Part shown: piece by piece, positions 24,060-34,459 of the stretch
Numbering within the stretch: the stretch's first letter is position 1
How the letters are laid out: the number at the start of each line of letters is the position of its first letter
NCBI GenBank assembly: GCA_027886175.1
Contig: JAJNNQ010000029.1
Coordinates: 2,852,001 to 2,916,000 of the forward strand
DNA length: 64,000 nucleotides
From: Phylloscopus collybita
Taxonomy: Eukaryota > Chordata > Aves > Passeriformes > Phylloscopidae
Reading direction: 5' to 3'
The notes under the pieces: model-generated
The model's database searches: none
Told to the model about the DNA's origin: nothing
Seen by the model: only the letters and a program-made list of their open reading frames with translations
Program-made: the position numbers and the translations under genes

Positions 24060-25910
24060 AGTCTTACAAGGGCTGAGTTGAATGACAGAATCATTTCCTG
24101 TCTATTGCACTGGCAACAATCCTGATGCAGCCCAGGACACCATTGGTCTTCTTGGCCACCACTTGGGCACACTGCTGGCTCATGGCCAGCTTGTTGTCCA
24201 TCAGGTCCACCAGGTCCTTCTCTGCAGAGCTGCTTTCCAGTAGATCAGCCCCCAGCCTATGCTGATGCATTATAACTGGCATTACTCCTCCCTAGGGACA
24301 GAACTTGCAGACTTGCTTTTGTTGAACTTCAGCCCATCCAGCTCATGTTGACTGCTAACACAGACATCTGCTGTAGCAGACACCAAGTTTTGTATCATCA
24401 GCAAGTTTGCTGAGGGTACACTCTGCCCAAGTAATCTAGGTCACTGACCACCTGGGAATACAGCTGTAGGCCTTCAATTTATCACAATCCTCTGAGCTTT
24501 GGCATCCAGCCAGCTCTCAAACTACCTCTCTGTCACTCTAATCTACATTTCCTGAACTCCCCTACTGGATGTTATGGAAGACAGTGTCCAAAGCCTTGTT
24601 GAAGTTAAGTTAGACAATATCCTACTGCTCTCCTCTTGCTGTTCTGGCTGCAGGACAACAACTGACCCTTGACATCGCCTGGCCGTTGGGATGACAACTA
24701 TCATTGGCGATGAAAGAGGCGGGAATGACTGAGGGTTGATTAGAACCTCATTTATTAGACCATCAGATGTAATTGCATTCATTTAGGAAGATCAATCTCA
24801 GAAGACAACATAATGCAGAAGACATGCCAATATATAGCCTTGGCTATAGTGCTTCCATGTCCAATCCAACCAACCAACAACTTTACTACCTTATATGGAA
24901 ACATAGCTTTACCAATCACTGACAATGTTACCTTATATGAAACTATGACATAATCTCCATTAACAACATAATCCCACAATCCTCTAGGCGAAACCCCTAA
25001 CAAGCTACTTAAGTAATGTACTTCAGCTTAGCTTATTCAACTGTATTTTTACTCAACATACAATACTATGCCTAAACTGGCAGGTTCTCTAGCTCAACAG
25101 CAGCATCCACCTTGATGGTACCTGCAAAACTCTCCATACCATCTCTAGACATTCTCTCTCTTCAGCACTTTGCATCCCAAGGTCTTAGGTTGATGCCTTC
25201 TGCATAGTCAGCCAAGGCTAACTCATTGTCAGTCCCCACCAGTCCAACTCCCACACTCTCCCCCAAGTCATTCTAGCCTAGAAGTCTATCAGGTTGGTCA
25301 AGCGTGTTTTCCATTTGATGAATCTGTGTTGACTGCTCCTGATAAAACCTCTTTCTCCCCAAGTAAATGACATCCAGGATAAGCTGTCCCATCACATTTC
25401 CAGGGATGCAGGTGAAACTGACTGGCCCATAGTTCTCCTTCTTGCCATTTTTGAATACTGGAATGACATTCCTCCAGTCTACAAGCAGCTCTCCTGTGCT
25501 CCATGACCTTTAAAATATTATGGAGAGTGGCTTGGCAATAATATCTGCCAACTCCCTCAGCACTTGTGGGTACATCCCATCAGGGTCCACGGATTTGTGG
25601 CTATCACATTTGCCTGTATGTTCTCCCAACTGATCCATCTTGATCAAGGGAGAGTCTTTCTTTCTCCAGACTCTCTTGCCTCCAGGCACTGGGGTTCCTG
25701 AAGGCCAGACTTAGCAATAAATGTTGAAGCAAAGAAGGCACTTAGTAATCCACTCTCTGTCACTAGGGCACCCACCTCATTCAGCACTGGGCCACATCTT
25801 CCTGATTCATTTGTTACTGGTCTACTTGAAGAAAATTTGTGGTCACTGACATCCCTTGCCAGACTGAATTCCAAATGGACCTTCACCTCTTTTGTCACTT
25901 CCCTGCACAC
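24060..25910 (-). pseudogene. CR1 reverse transcriptase remnant, interrupted
   Basis: The decayed ORF2 of the surrounding CR1. Recognisable blocks fall in several frames: the pre-RT linker, WRNVIPVF, the following GNVMGQLILD, and an LADD box where active elements have FADD. The phenylalanine-to-leucine change at the catalytic box, multiple frameshifts and an LTR between the blocks make it non-functional. Assigned as CR1 because block order and wording match that family. Confidence 0.8.
24637..25255 (-). mobile_element. Solo LTR (about 619 bp) nested in CR1, antisense
   Basis: It interrupts CR1 antisense sequence exactly where the CR1 should continue, between CTGCTCTCC and the ATCAGGTTGGTCAAG segment. 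The plus-strand edges are TGCTGTTCTGG and AACTCCCACA (TG...CA). On the minus strand a TATA-like CTATATATTGG (about 24829-24839) is followed about 75 bp later by AATAAA (antisense TTTATT, 24751-24756), giving U3-R-U5 order. CTCTCC occurs beside both ends (24628-24633 and 25256-25261), but is offset by three bases on the left, so the target duplication is unresolved in this pyrimidine tract. No internal retroviral sequence is present. Confidence 0.82.
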
Positions 25911-26384
25911 TCTCTAAACATTCCCATATTTTTCTCAAGTGGCCTGTCTCTTTTTCCAGATTTTCTCCCCAAGTAAAAATGCTTCCTCTGTTTGAGTTTT
26001 GCCAGAACTTCCGTGCTCATCCATGCAGATCTCCTGTCTTCTTTACTTGATTTCTTCCTTACAAGGGTGCACTGATCTTGATCTTGGAGGAAATGATTTT
26101 AATTACTCATTGTCATAGGCCCCCGTGGCCTCTAGCTCCCTAAGGAATAGGGATCTTCCAAATAGATTCTTGAGGAGGCCAAAGTTAGTTCTTTTAAAGT
26201 CCAGGACTGTAATCCTATTTATTATCCTGTTTCCTTCAAGCACGACCCTGAACTTACCACATTATGATCATCCAGCCAAGGTCATCCTAGTCTCCACATC
26301 CCCAAACTTTTTTGTGTGTTATTTCAAGGTCCAGCAGCACATCTTTCCTTGTTGGCTTCTATACCATCTGTGTCAAATGCTCTG

Positions 26385-26419
26385 GATGTGTGTGTGTATA
26401 TAAATAGATATATATTTAT
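26385..26419 (+). repeat. Short (TG)n/(TA)n tract at a CR1 edge
   Basis: TGTGTGTGTGTATATAAATAG followed by ATATATATTT abuts the right boundary of the CR1 copy. Confidence 0.8.
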
Positions 26420-28777
26420 GTTCTCAAATGTATATGAACACACAGAATGCCTTAAAATAGGAAAAAATTAAGATATAAAGCTAATTGCCAAACCGTCACC
26501 ATGAATATGCCAAGCAATTTTTAAACTGCTTGGCTTCTACTCAAGCATAAAATCAGACACTATTTTCTAGTCTTGTTTATAATTTGTTTTTGTAATTCTG
26601 GCTGTCTCACAAGTTTACAGGTATTGGAGTTATTTCTAAATCTTATTTTATCCCTCAAAATTATTTTTGTCATCTTCATGATTGAAATTAATCTGAGACT
26701 AACAAAATATTTCCCAAACAAAAGGAGTTTTAAATTCAGTTATCATATTATGTCAACACCATATCTTTGCAGTAATAACAATAATCATTGCCTCAGCAAT
26801 AAATGAAGACACATCAAAGATACCAAAGGTTGTACACATGCAGCAATACTATTTAATGTCACTTAAAAACCCCTAAAAAACAAAAACCCCAAACAAACAG
26901 ATTTATTATGGGATCAATGAGTCTTTTTAAAAATCTTTCTTTCAGATTCTTTCAATTTTTTTTTTACTTGTTGTTTGAGTCTTTTAAGAGGCCTTAAAAA
27001 GTAGATGTGACTGAATCCAACCTGAAAATAGTGAATGTGATGACCTTTATTAGGGGGAGAACAATGAGCTACTTCACATGAAAAACACATATTAAAAACT
27101 GTCCTGTTAGCTTGTCTTCTAAAGCATCCACTTAGAGCCACCAAACAGTTTTTACCACATGAATTTGAATCAGTATTAGGACTGTGTAAAAATGGAGCTT
27201 GGTAACTCTTTTACTTTTATCAAGCATTTCAGGATAGGTGAGAAGGGAATGTAAAACTTGCCATAAATTTATAAAAGACAGCTTCCTATTGCTTTATGTC
27301 TATCACTGCTGTCTATTTAGAGTTACAGTATATGAAGTGTATATATTATTTGGAATCATCAGAGTTTTCCTACACAAGTTCTATTACTCAAACTAGGTCA
27401 AATTTGGTTCTTGCAGTTTAAACTCTTTCCTTTTATATGAAAAAATCAATATTAATTTTAAATCAGGAAAAATGATATTTCTATGAGCAAAATACTGCTG
27501 AATATACACATTTCAATTAAAAAAAAAAAAAAAAAAAAAAAAAACCACAACGAAAAACACCTGCCTAAAGGAAAACAGCCAGTAAGTATTTTACCCAAAA
27601 TAATGTACTTAAGTTAACCATTAGCCTCAGATCTTGACCAATATAGTACTAATGATAGAATACTGGTTGTCTTTAAGAGACTTTAAATAACTGGGGCAAG
27701 ACCTTTACGAAACCCAGGTCTTACAGAGTAATAGGGAAAAAAATGCATTTTTCTAGCCTGTAGAAAAGAAAAAAATCATTTCTTTGAGGTTCCACACATT
27801 TCCAAAAGCTGAGCTTGTGTCAAGGACTTGGATTTATGCAGCCACTAACCTCTCACCTCTCTCTGCTTGCACTCATACTAACACGTTAAAGGATTTAACT
27901 GGCAACTCCAAATAGCTTTCTAACTGTAGCATTGCTCATCTCCCCCAAATTGGAAAAACAATCCCAGAAAACATGCCTATAGATTTCCCTTAGGAAAAAA
28001 GCATAGATGGGGAAAACAGTGAAATCGAGGCACTCCTTTGATTCCTGCCTATTGCACACAACTGAGAATCATGTTGAACAAACATTGGGCATTGTTTTTG
28101 TTTGGCTTTTTGCTTGTTTGTTTTTGTTTGGCTTTTTGCTTGTTTGTTTTTAATGGAAGTTCAAATGTGTGCAGTGATCTCTGCCTGGAGCAGTTACTCA
28201 TTTGTATTCCTGTCCAATAAAGGAGTAGCAATACCTCTAGAGGCAAATGTAATTGAAGTTGCTGGAACAATCCAGGATGAGAACCAAAAAATAGATTCAA
28301 GCAAAATAAAGACTCAAAACAACATTTCTTTCCCTGAATGTGCACAGCAGTGGAGCCAGAGAAACTCAATCCAAAACCATTTCAAGCAGAGCTGCTTCAG
28401 AAGAAAGAGAGGCCATCAGAAGGAAAGACCATAGCCACAAGTAAACTTGTGCTCCCTCTCATTTCTGAAAGACCTCTGTGGAGTTTCTTACCCAAGTGTT
28501 TCTGTGTCAAGACTTGCTTCTTTCTACATGGAATCCTACTGCATTTTTGTTTTTAAAAGAATTTAGGATAAAAAGTTTTTGAAACACAGGTTGTTTTCTT
28601 CACTGTATTACAATCAGATTGTCAATAATAAGTTTTCTGAGAAAAAAAAATTAAGGCAGAGCATTTCCAGCAATAACAAAAGTCAGGTGTGAACATATTT
28701 GTTATACTCTTGCTTTTAAAACTTTGAAAACTTTTCACTGATTCCAGTACCATGAACACTGGAAGAAAGGATAGGAT
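26420..28777. other. Unique AT-rich DNA with minor repeats
   Basis: Contains an A26 run (27519-27544) and an exact 26-bp tandem duplication (28095-28146). No gene recognised. Confidence 0.5.
28095..28146 (+). repeat. Exact 26-bp tandem duplication
   Basis: Positions 28095-28120 and 28121-28146 are identical T/G-rich 26-mers (each contains GGCTTTTTGCTTG). Perfect identity implies a recent slippage or duplication event. Confidence 0.95.
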
Positions 28778-29077
28778 AGGGAAAGGGAAAGGGAAAGGGA
28801 AAGGGAAAGGGAAAGGGAAAGGGAAAGGGAAAGGGAAAGGGAAAGGGAAGAAAGGAAAAAAAAGAAAAAAAAAGAAAAGAAAGAAAGAAAAGAAAAGAAA
28901 GAAAAGAAAAAAGAAAAAAGAAAAGAAAAGAAAAGAAAAGAAAAGAAAAGAAAAGAAAAGAAAAGAAAAGAAAAGAAAAGAAAAGAAAAGAAAAGAAAAG
29001 AAAAGAAAAGAAAAGAAAAGAAAAGAAAAGAAAAGAAAAGAAAAGAAAAGAAAAGAAAAGAAAAGAAAAAGAGAAAA
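28778..29077 (+). repeat. 300-nt uninterrupted polypurine tract
   Basis: No pyrimidine occurs on the plus strand for 300 nt. It begins as about twelve GGGAAA units (28779-28849), passes through an irregular A/G transition (28850-28920), then becomes about thirty AAAAG units (28921-29069). The open frames here (GKGKGK and KEKKRKEKKR types, and their antisense) are repeat translations, not genes. The tract has mirror symmetry and regularly spaced GGG runs. Confidence 0.97.
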
Positions 29078-30499
29078 CTGCACACTAAAATAATTTTTAT
29101 TGAAACCTGTCATTACTCCTTTTTAAAATTAAAAAAAACTACAATAAAACAAGACCAAAGTGAAGCCTCTTGAATAGCAAAGCTTTAGAATAACTAAAAT
29201 AATTGTGCTAACAGCAGTGAGTTACAAAATCAATTTCAGGTCAAGAAAATAATTTGAAATAATTTGTTGAAAATAGGAATGTAGGGACACTTTTTTTTAA
29301 ATGAAGACAGAATAATTCTGCTCATTGCACCAATGTAAGAGCATGACTAACTCTTGCAGCTCATACCTAACCTAGAAAAACACAAGAGTTAAACAGAAAA
29401 AAAAGACAAAAACAAGTTGGGGAAGAGCTGAACAGGGAAGCCTTTTTATACATGTATTCTGCCCCTGTTCCTTCTCTAACACAGCTTGTTTTCTGTCTTC
29501 ATAAACCCTTTAGAGGATTAATTCAAGCAGTACCTACCATGCCACAAAAGTATTTCTCAGCAGGCTACACTGTCCTAGAATGATCAGCCCTGCCAGAGAA
29601 GCTAATTTTTTTACATATACTTCTGTCATAAAAATCAGAAACTGAGTTGCTCCATAAAGCAGTGAAAAATCACTGCTTGGGACAGGAACCTCAAAGGGAA
29701 CCCACCTTGCAAATCTTAAAGACACGATGCAACAGCTCCAGACCACGGAAGTCTGTAGTGACCCTGTCGCAGGAGATACCTGATCTGCAAGATTTCAAGA
29801 AGAGTAAATATTCCTATGAAGGAAAAAGAAAATTTTTTATGTCCCACCCCTACCTGGGGAGGATTTTGGATGTATCCTGCTCTCTGCACTGCCAAAGCCC
29901 TCTCTTTAAATGTCAGATGGCTTGCATAGCAAAACAGAGCTTTAGAAGTTGAGTTTTAGGGCAACTAATAATGCTTGTAATAGACATGATCGTTAACATG
30001 AGTAAAATGGCAATCAAGTTTATGAAATGTATAAAGTGCCAAATACATTTTGGCACAACAAGACATTGAGAAAGATATTTTTATTACTGTACAGATCTCT
30101 TACAGACCAATCAATTATAATTTTTGAATATTGTTGAGTGATAAATCACCATATATGAGGGAAAAACTCTGTGGCATTTTTATCATGAATGATTACACAA
30201 GGAATGCTCTTGGGTTTACTTCTTGCCCATGGTTTCCCAGCTGAATTCTGCATTCTAGATTAACCTCCGAGCTAGTTTTTGACACCTTGCTTCACCTTCC
30301 CCTGCTGCCCCAGGGGGAAAAATATTTTTAAAAAATCAACCAAACAATTCTGGTTGAGCACAAACCAGACCTTTATGCTGGTATGTCTCCAGCATAAAGG
30401 TCTGACATCATTTCCACAACATGTGTGTGGTTTCCATTCCTTATATTAGACTGCTTCCTCAGGTGCAGCTGGCATAGCCCTCACAGCGCCTCAGGACCT
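29078..30499. other. Unique DNA upstream of a CR1 copy
   Basis: Contains a perfect hairpin-forming inverted repeat at 30366-30404 and an open frame at 29647-29952 with no recognisable similarity. Nothing else identified. Confidence 0.5.
30366..30404. repeat. Perfect 16-bp inverted repeat, 7-nt loop
   Basis: CAGACCTTTATGCTGG (30366-30381) and CCAGCATAAAGGTCTG (30389-30404) are exact reverse complements separated by TATGTCT. It could form a stable DNA or RNA hairpin. Its arms are too short for a typical microRNA precursor, and it has no visible link to the CR1 copy that begins about 100 bp downstream. Confidence 0.95.
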
Positions 30500-32212
30500 T
30501 TTTGCTTAAACTCACAGCAATGGTGCCAAGCTACTCTGCATTGGAAAAATAAGATCAGCCCATTACAGGATGAGGATGGTCACCTCACATACAAGGACAA
30601 GGCAGAGGTGTTTAACACATTCTCTGCCTCTGTCTTCAACACAGATGACAGACCAGGGGGATCTCAGTGCCTTTAGCTGGAGGACCATGACTGCAAGAAT
30701 GATCATTCCCCATTTGACCATAAAATTTTGTGAGATCTGCTGCTCCAGCTGGATCCCTATTTAGTTATGGGGACTGATGGGATTCACAAAGACCTGGGTA
30801 ATGTCACTGCAAAATCTCTCTTAATGATTTTTGAGTAGTCACGAAAACAGAGAAGTCCCAGCTGATTCAAAGTTGATGAACATTGTTCTGATTTTCAATA
30901 AGGACAAGGAGGACCCAGGAACTTACAGGCCTGTCAGTCTCATTTCAGTGCCTGGTAAAGTTATGGAGAAGTTTATTCTGGGGTTACTTAAAAACACATG
31001 AAAGAAAATGCAGTCATTGGTCACAGCCAGCACAGCTTCATGAGAACAAAGTCCTGCTTATCAACCTGGTTTCCTTTCATGCCAAGGTAACCCACCCAGC
31101 TGACCAAGGGAAGCCAGTAAAGTTTTTGACACTGTTTCTCACAGGATCCTTCTGGACCTAATGTCCAGACCAAAGCTGGATAAACACATCATGGGGTGGG
31201 TGAGTAACTGGGTCACAGGTTGGGCACAAAGGGTTATAGAGAATGGGGTGACATCAGACTGGGAATCTGTCACTGGAAGGGTTCCACAGGGCCACATCCT
31301 CAGCCCTCTGCTCTTCAACATCTTCATAAATGACCTGGACACAGGACTGGAGAGAACACTGAGCAGGTTTGCAGATGACACAAAACTGGGAGGAGCTGTT
31401 AACTCCCCCGAGGGGAGGGAGGCCCTGCAGAGAGACCTTGACAAATCAGGAGTCTGGGCAATCACCAACCATATGAATTTCAGCAGGGGAAAGTGCTGGA
31501 TTCTGCATCTGGGGTAGGGCAACTCTTGATGTATGGACAGACCAGGGAATGAGACACTGAAAAGCAGTGCCATGGAAAGGGACCTGGGGTTCCTGGCAAG
31601 TTGAACATGAGCCAGCAGTGCCCTGGCAGCCAGAAGGGCCAACCCTGTCCTGGGGTGCACCAGACACAGCATCACCAGCTGGCAAGGGGGGGGATTGTCC
31701 TGCTCTGCTCTGAGCTGGGGCAGCCTCACCTCCAGTGCTGCAGGCTGGTTTGGGTGCCACAGCATAAAACAGACACTAAGCCATTAGAGAGGGTCAACAA
31801 AAATGGTGAAGGATCTGGATAGGAAGCCATATGAAGAGCAGCTGAGGTCACTTGGTCTCTTCAGCATGAAAAGGAGTCTGAGGACAGACCTCACTACAGT
31901 TACAACATCCTCATGAGGGGAAGAGGAGAGGCAGGCAATGATCTCTCCTCTGTGACAGGACCTGAGGGAATGACCTGATGCTGATTTAGGGGAGGTTTAG
32001 AAAGATGTTCTTCACCCAGAGGGTGGTTGGGACAGGCTCCCCAGGAAAGAGGTCAGAACATGAAGTCTGACACAGTTCAAGAAGGATTTGGGAGATGCTC
32101 TCAGGCACATGGTGTGACCCATGGGGATGGTGCTGTGCAGGGCCAGGAGCTGGACTAGATGACCCTTTTTGTCTCTTTCAACTCATCTTATTCTGTGATT
32201 TTATGATTCTGT
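30500..32212 (+). mobile_element. CR1 LINE, 3' 1.7 kb
   Basis: A CR1 copy on the plus strand from the pre-RT linker (PLQDEDGHLTYKDKAEVFN, then TFSASVFNTDD) through the RT domain and 3' UTR to terminal octamers (TTCTGTGATTTTATGATTCTGT, ending 32212). The RT region keeps LFNIFINDLD and the FADD box at 31368-31379. Stops and indels occur throughout, for example between 30676 and 31160. The 5' boundary is approximate; it is 5'-truncated and inactive. Confidence 0.95.
31161..31517 (+). pseudogene. CR1 reverse transcriptase fragment
   Basis: The longest intact frame of the surrounding CR1, 118 codons. It holds the palm of the reverse transcriptase: GRVPQGHILSPLLFNIFIND at about residues 39-58, then SRFADDTKLGG at about residues 68-78, with the catalytic aspartates in the FADD box. 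ALQRDLD follows. It lacks the fingers, thumb and endonuclease, and the flanking frames are broken, so no enzyme is made. ATG 31161 is simply the first in-frame methionine, not a CR1 start. Confidence 0.85.
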
Positions 32213-34410
32213 ATTTTGCCTGGGAAGATTAGAATCTATTGAGCCAAGGATTGTGAGTGGAAAACTATTTAGAAATTTTTCTTGCTTCCACTTATAACTT
32301 TCTTCTACTTTGTATGCTAGGAATATCTAAAGACAACCAATAATTAATCCACCAAGAAAGTAGTGCACCCAGTAGTAATTTTCATCCTCAGGACAGAATT
32401 CAAAAGAACATCTTTATTACCAGACTTTACCACCTGTCTAGGCCATTTTGCAGTCTTGAAGAGAACCCTAACACTAACATATCAAAGCTAGATGGTGTTT
32501 TTTTAGTGCCTGAAATTGACTCATATAGAGATCAACATTCCTGTACATCTCTGCCACCAGAGACTGAGGAATTTGGACAAGCATAGACCACCAGAGAAAC
32601 ATCATTTATTGCTTTGTTTGGAAATGGACTTTTCCTTCTCGCATTGTATACAGCTGTTGCTGTATTTCAGATTCACTGTCTGACTAGAAACAATCCACTG
32701 ATTTTAAATGACACCTTAATTACAGAAAGTACTTGTGCCACTGCAGCGCATATTCACTGAGTTGTCTTGGGCAGGCTCTTAGGTCAGGGCAGCAATGACT
32801 TTACCCCACCTTCCACATACTGCCACTCTCTGAAGCACTCTGCAAACAGTGGCTGTGAGCTGAAGAACCTTCACCAAATGTGGGTACTAGGAGCAGTGTA
32901 CCCTGAGACTGTCCAGGGGAACCACGCTAGAACCATTCCAGAGAAAGCGTAATGCATAAAAACAATGACTCCAGCATTTCCAGGAAAGCATTCCTCAGGT
33001 TCCTTGAACACTTACCACATTGTTTCCATCCGTTTGGCAGAATACATGCAAACATTGTACTGTTTTTCTTCTGTTTCCTGAAATCAAAATTCCAATTATT
33101 TTTTCCAGACTAGAATCTGAAGGTGATTACACAAATACTAAAGCATTTTTGAGGAAACTAGGCATTTCCAGCTGTTGGGGGGTGGAAGGGGAGAGGGGAA
33201 TGTAGAATTTTTACCATGACATCAGAATACTGTGGGATGAAAAAAATAAAATTATTTTATTACCTCAATACAAATTAAAAACAGAAATTGCCTATTCAGG
33301 TGATCAGAAAAAGGATAGACTTGTAGATTATATCCTCTCATATTTACAATGCTTAGTTTCCAGTTTAGAGTTTCATCTAAAACTTGGATTTTAGCAGCCT
33401 TGGTACAGGCAATAACCTGCTTTTATTAAATGTTTTCCCCAGTTTTCGAAACAGAATTTGGGGTGTCAGTGCTTTGAGATGACTAAAACACATGAAAGCT
33501 AGAGCAACTATGCCAGGTAGAAGAGCAAATTATTATTTTTGGAAGGTGTACAAACTGACTTTATATGCACACATGCACACACTCACATAAAGTGATTTAT
33601 ATATATATATATTCCTTAATACATATATTTATCTATTTATCTAATTGCAAGTCTTTGTCATTTTGTTCTGAATTTAATAGAGATAAAGGCAGAATTTTAA
33701 AATGTAAGCAACATACAGCACGACTTAAGCAAAGATATTTTTACTGAAGAGAAACAGCAAAGTTCTTTCCAGTCTCAGAGCTTCTGCAAGTGCCATATGG
33801 GAATCCTTATTGTCCTTAGCATCTTCAATTAAAGTGTGCATTGCAATAACAAGTAACAGCTGCATGGGAGGTGAATCAGGAAGTCAGAGAGGAAGTTTTT
33901 AATCTTTTTGGCGAATGTTGACTGAACCAGAGAAGGCTAAAGCAGTGCTCCTAGATGCTGGGAGGACTGCAGTGGGAGGATACTTGCTCTTGTAATTAAA
34001 GAGGTGTAGCAAAGGGAATCTTTCTATCATTCCCCCGTGGAGGAACATTGCCTTTGAAAGACATATGGTTGCCAGGAGCCAGGACTCCAGCAGTACAAAA
34101 ACTTTCTTCTCCCAGCATGGTCCAGCATTAAGAGCATCATAATTGAGTACTCACAGTATTAAAAGGCAAGAAAAAAGTTCATCTGGGGTCTGATCCAAAG
34201 CACACTGTTGTTAATGGAAAAAATCCCACTGAATCCCATTAGATTATGGTCAGACAGCAGTGTATTTAGAAAAAAACTTAAAAAAAATACCCATGGAATT
34301 GTCTGTTTTCAACAACAAAAGACAGGTCAGGGAATTATGTAAGGGTGAATCAGTGTATAAATTACCTTCTTACTCCAGAGATAGTAACAGTAGTAGAATA
34401 GTTTAGTTTT

Positions 34411-34459
34411 CTAGTGTTTATGATTTCCTAGTGTTTATGTTCTCCTAGTGTTTATGTTC
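34411..34459 (+). repeat. 17-bp minisatellite, about three units
   Basis: CTAGTGTTTATGATTTC, CTAGTGTTTATGTTCTC and a third partial unit CTAGTGTTTATGTTC follow head to tail. Confidence 0.92.

Larger units (their letters stand above)
23985..26384 (-). mobile_element. CR1 LINE, antisense, about 1.8 kb, split by an LTR
   Basis: Read on the minus strand, this is a CR1 ORF2 region from the linker upstream of RT to near the RT C-terminus. Minus-strand words in order from the right: an antisense ORF2 segment at 26000-26384, then PVLNEVGALVTE and LLSAFFAS (25700-25860), the WRNVIPVF box (about 25453-25476), PVSFTCIPGNVMGQLILD, the LADD catalytic box (24394-24405, F changed to L), and ALVRLNLEFCVQFW near 24060. 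Bases 24637-25255 are a later LTR. The 3' terminal octamers are not seen, so the copy is truncated or decayed at its left end and its boundary there is approximate. It is heavily frameshifted. Confidence 0.92.

Noticed and set aside
28779..28849. Interstitial telomeric repeat
   Set aside because: The unit is GGGAAA, not TTAGGG/CCCTAA.
28752..29093. Long lysine/glycine/arginine-rich open frames and their phenylalanine/serine-rich antisense frames
   Set aside because: They are translations of the GGGAAA and AAAAG repeats; a purine-only tract cannot contain a plus-strand stop other than TAA/TAG/TGA, which need T, so open frames are guaranteed.
30366..30404. microRNA precursor
   Set aside because: The perfect stem is only 16 bp and flanking sequence does not extend the pairing, so it is too short for a canonical pre-miRNA.
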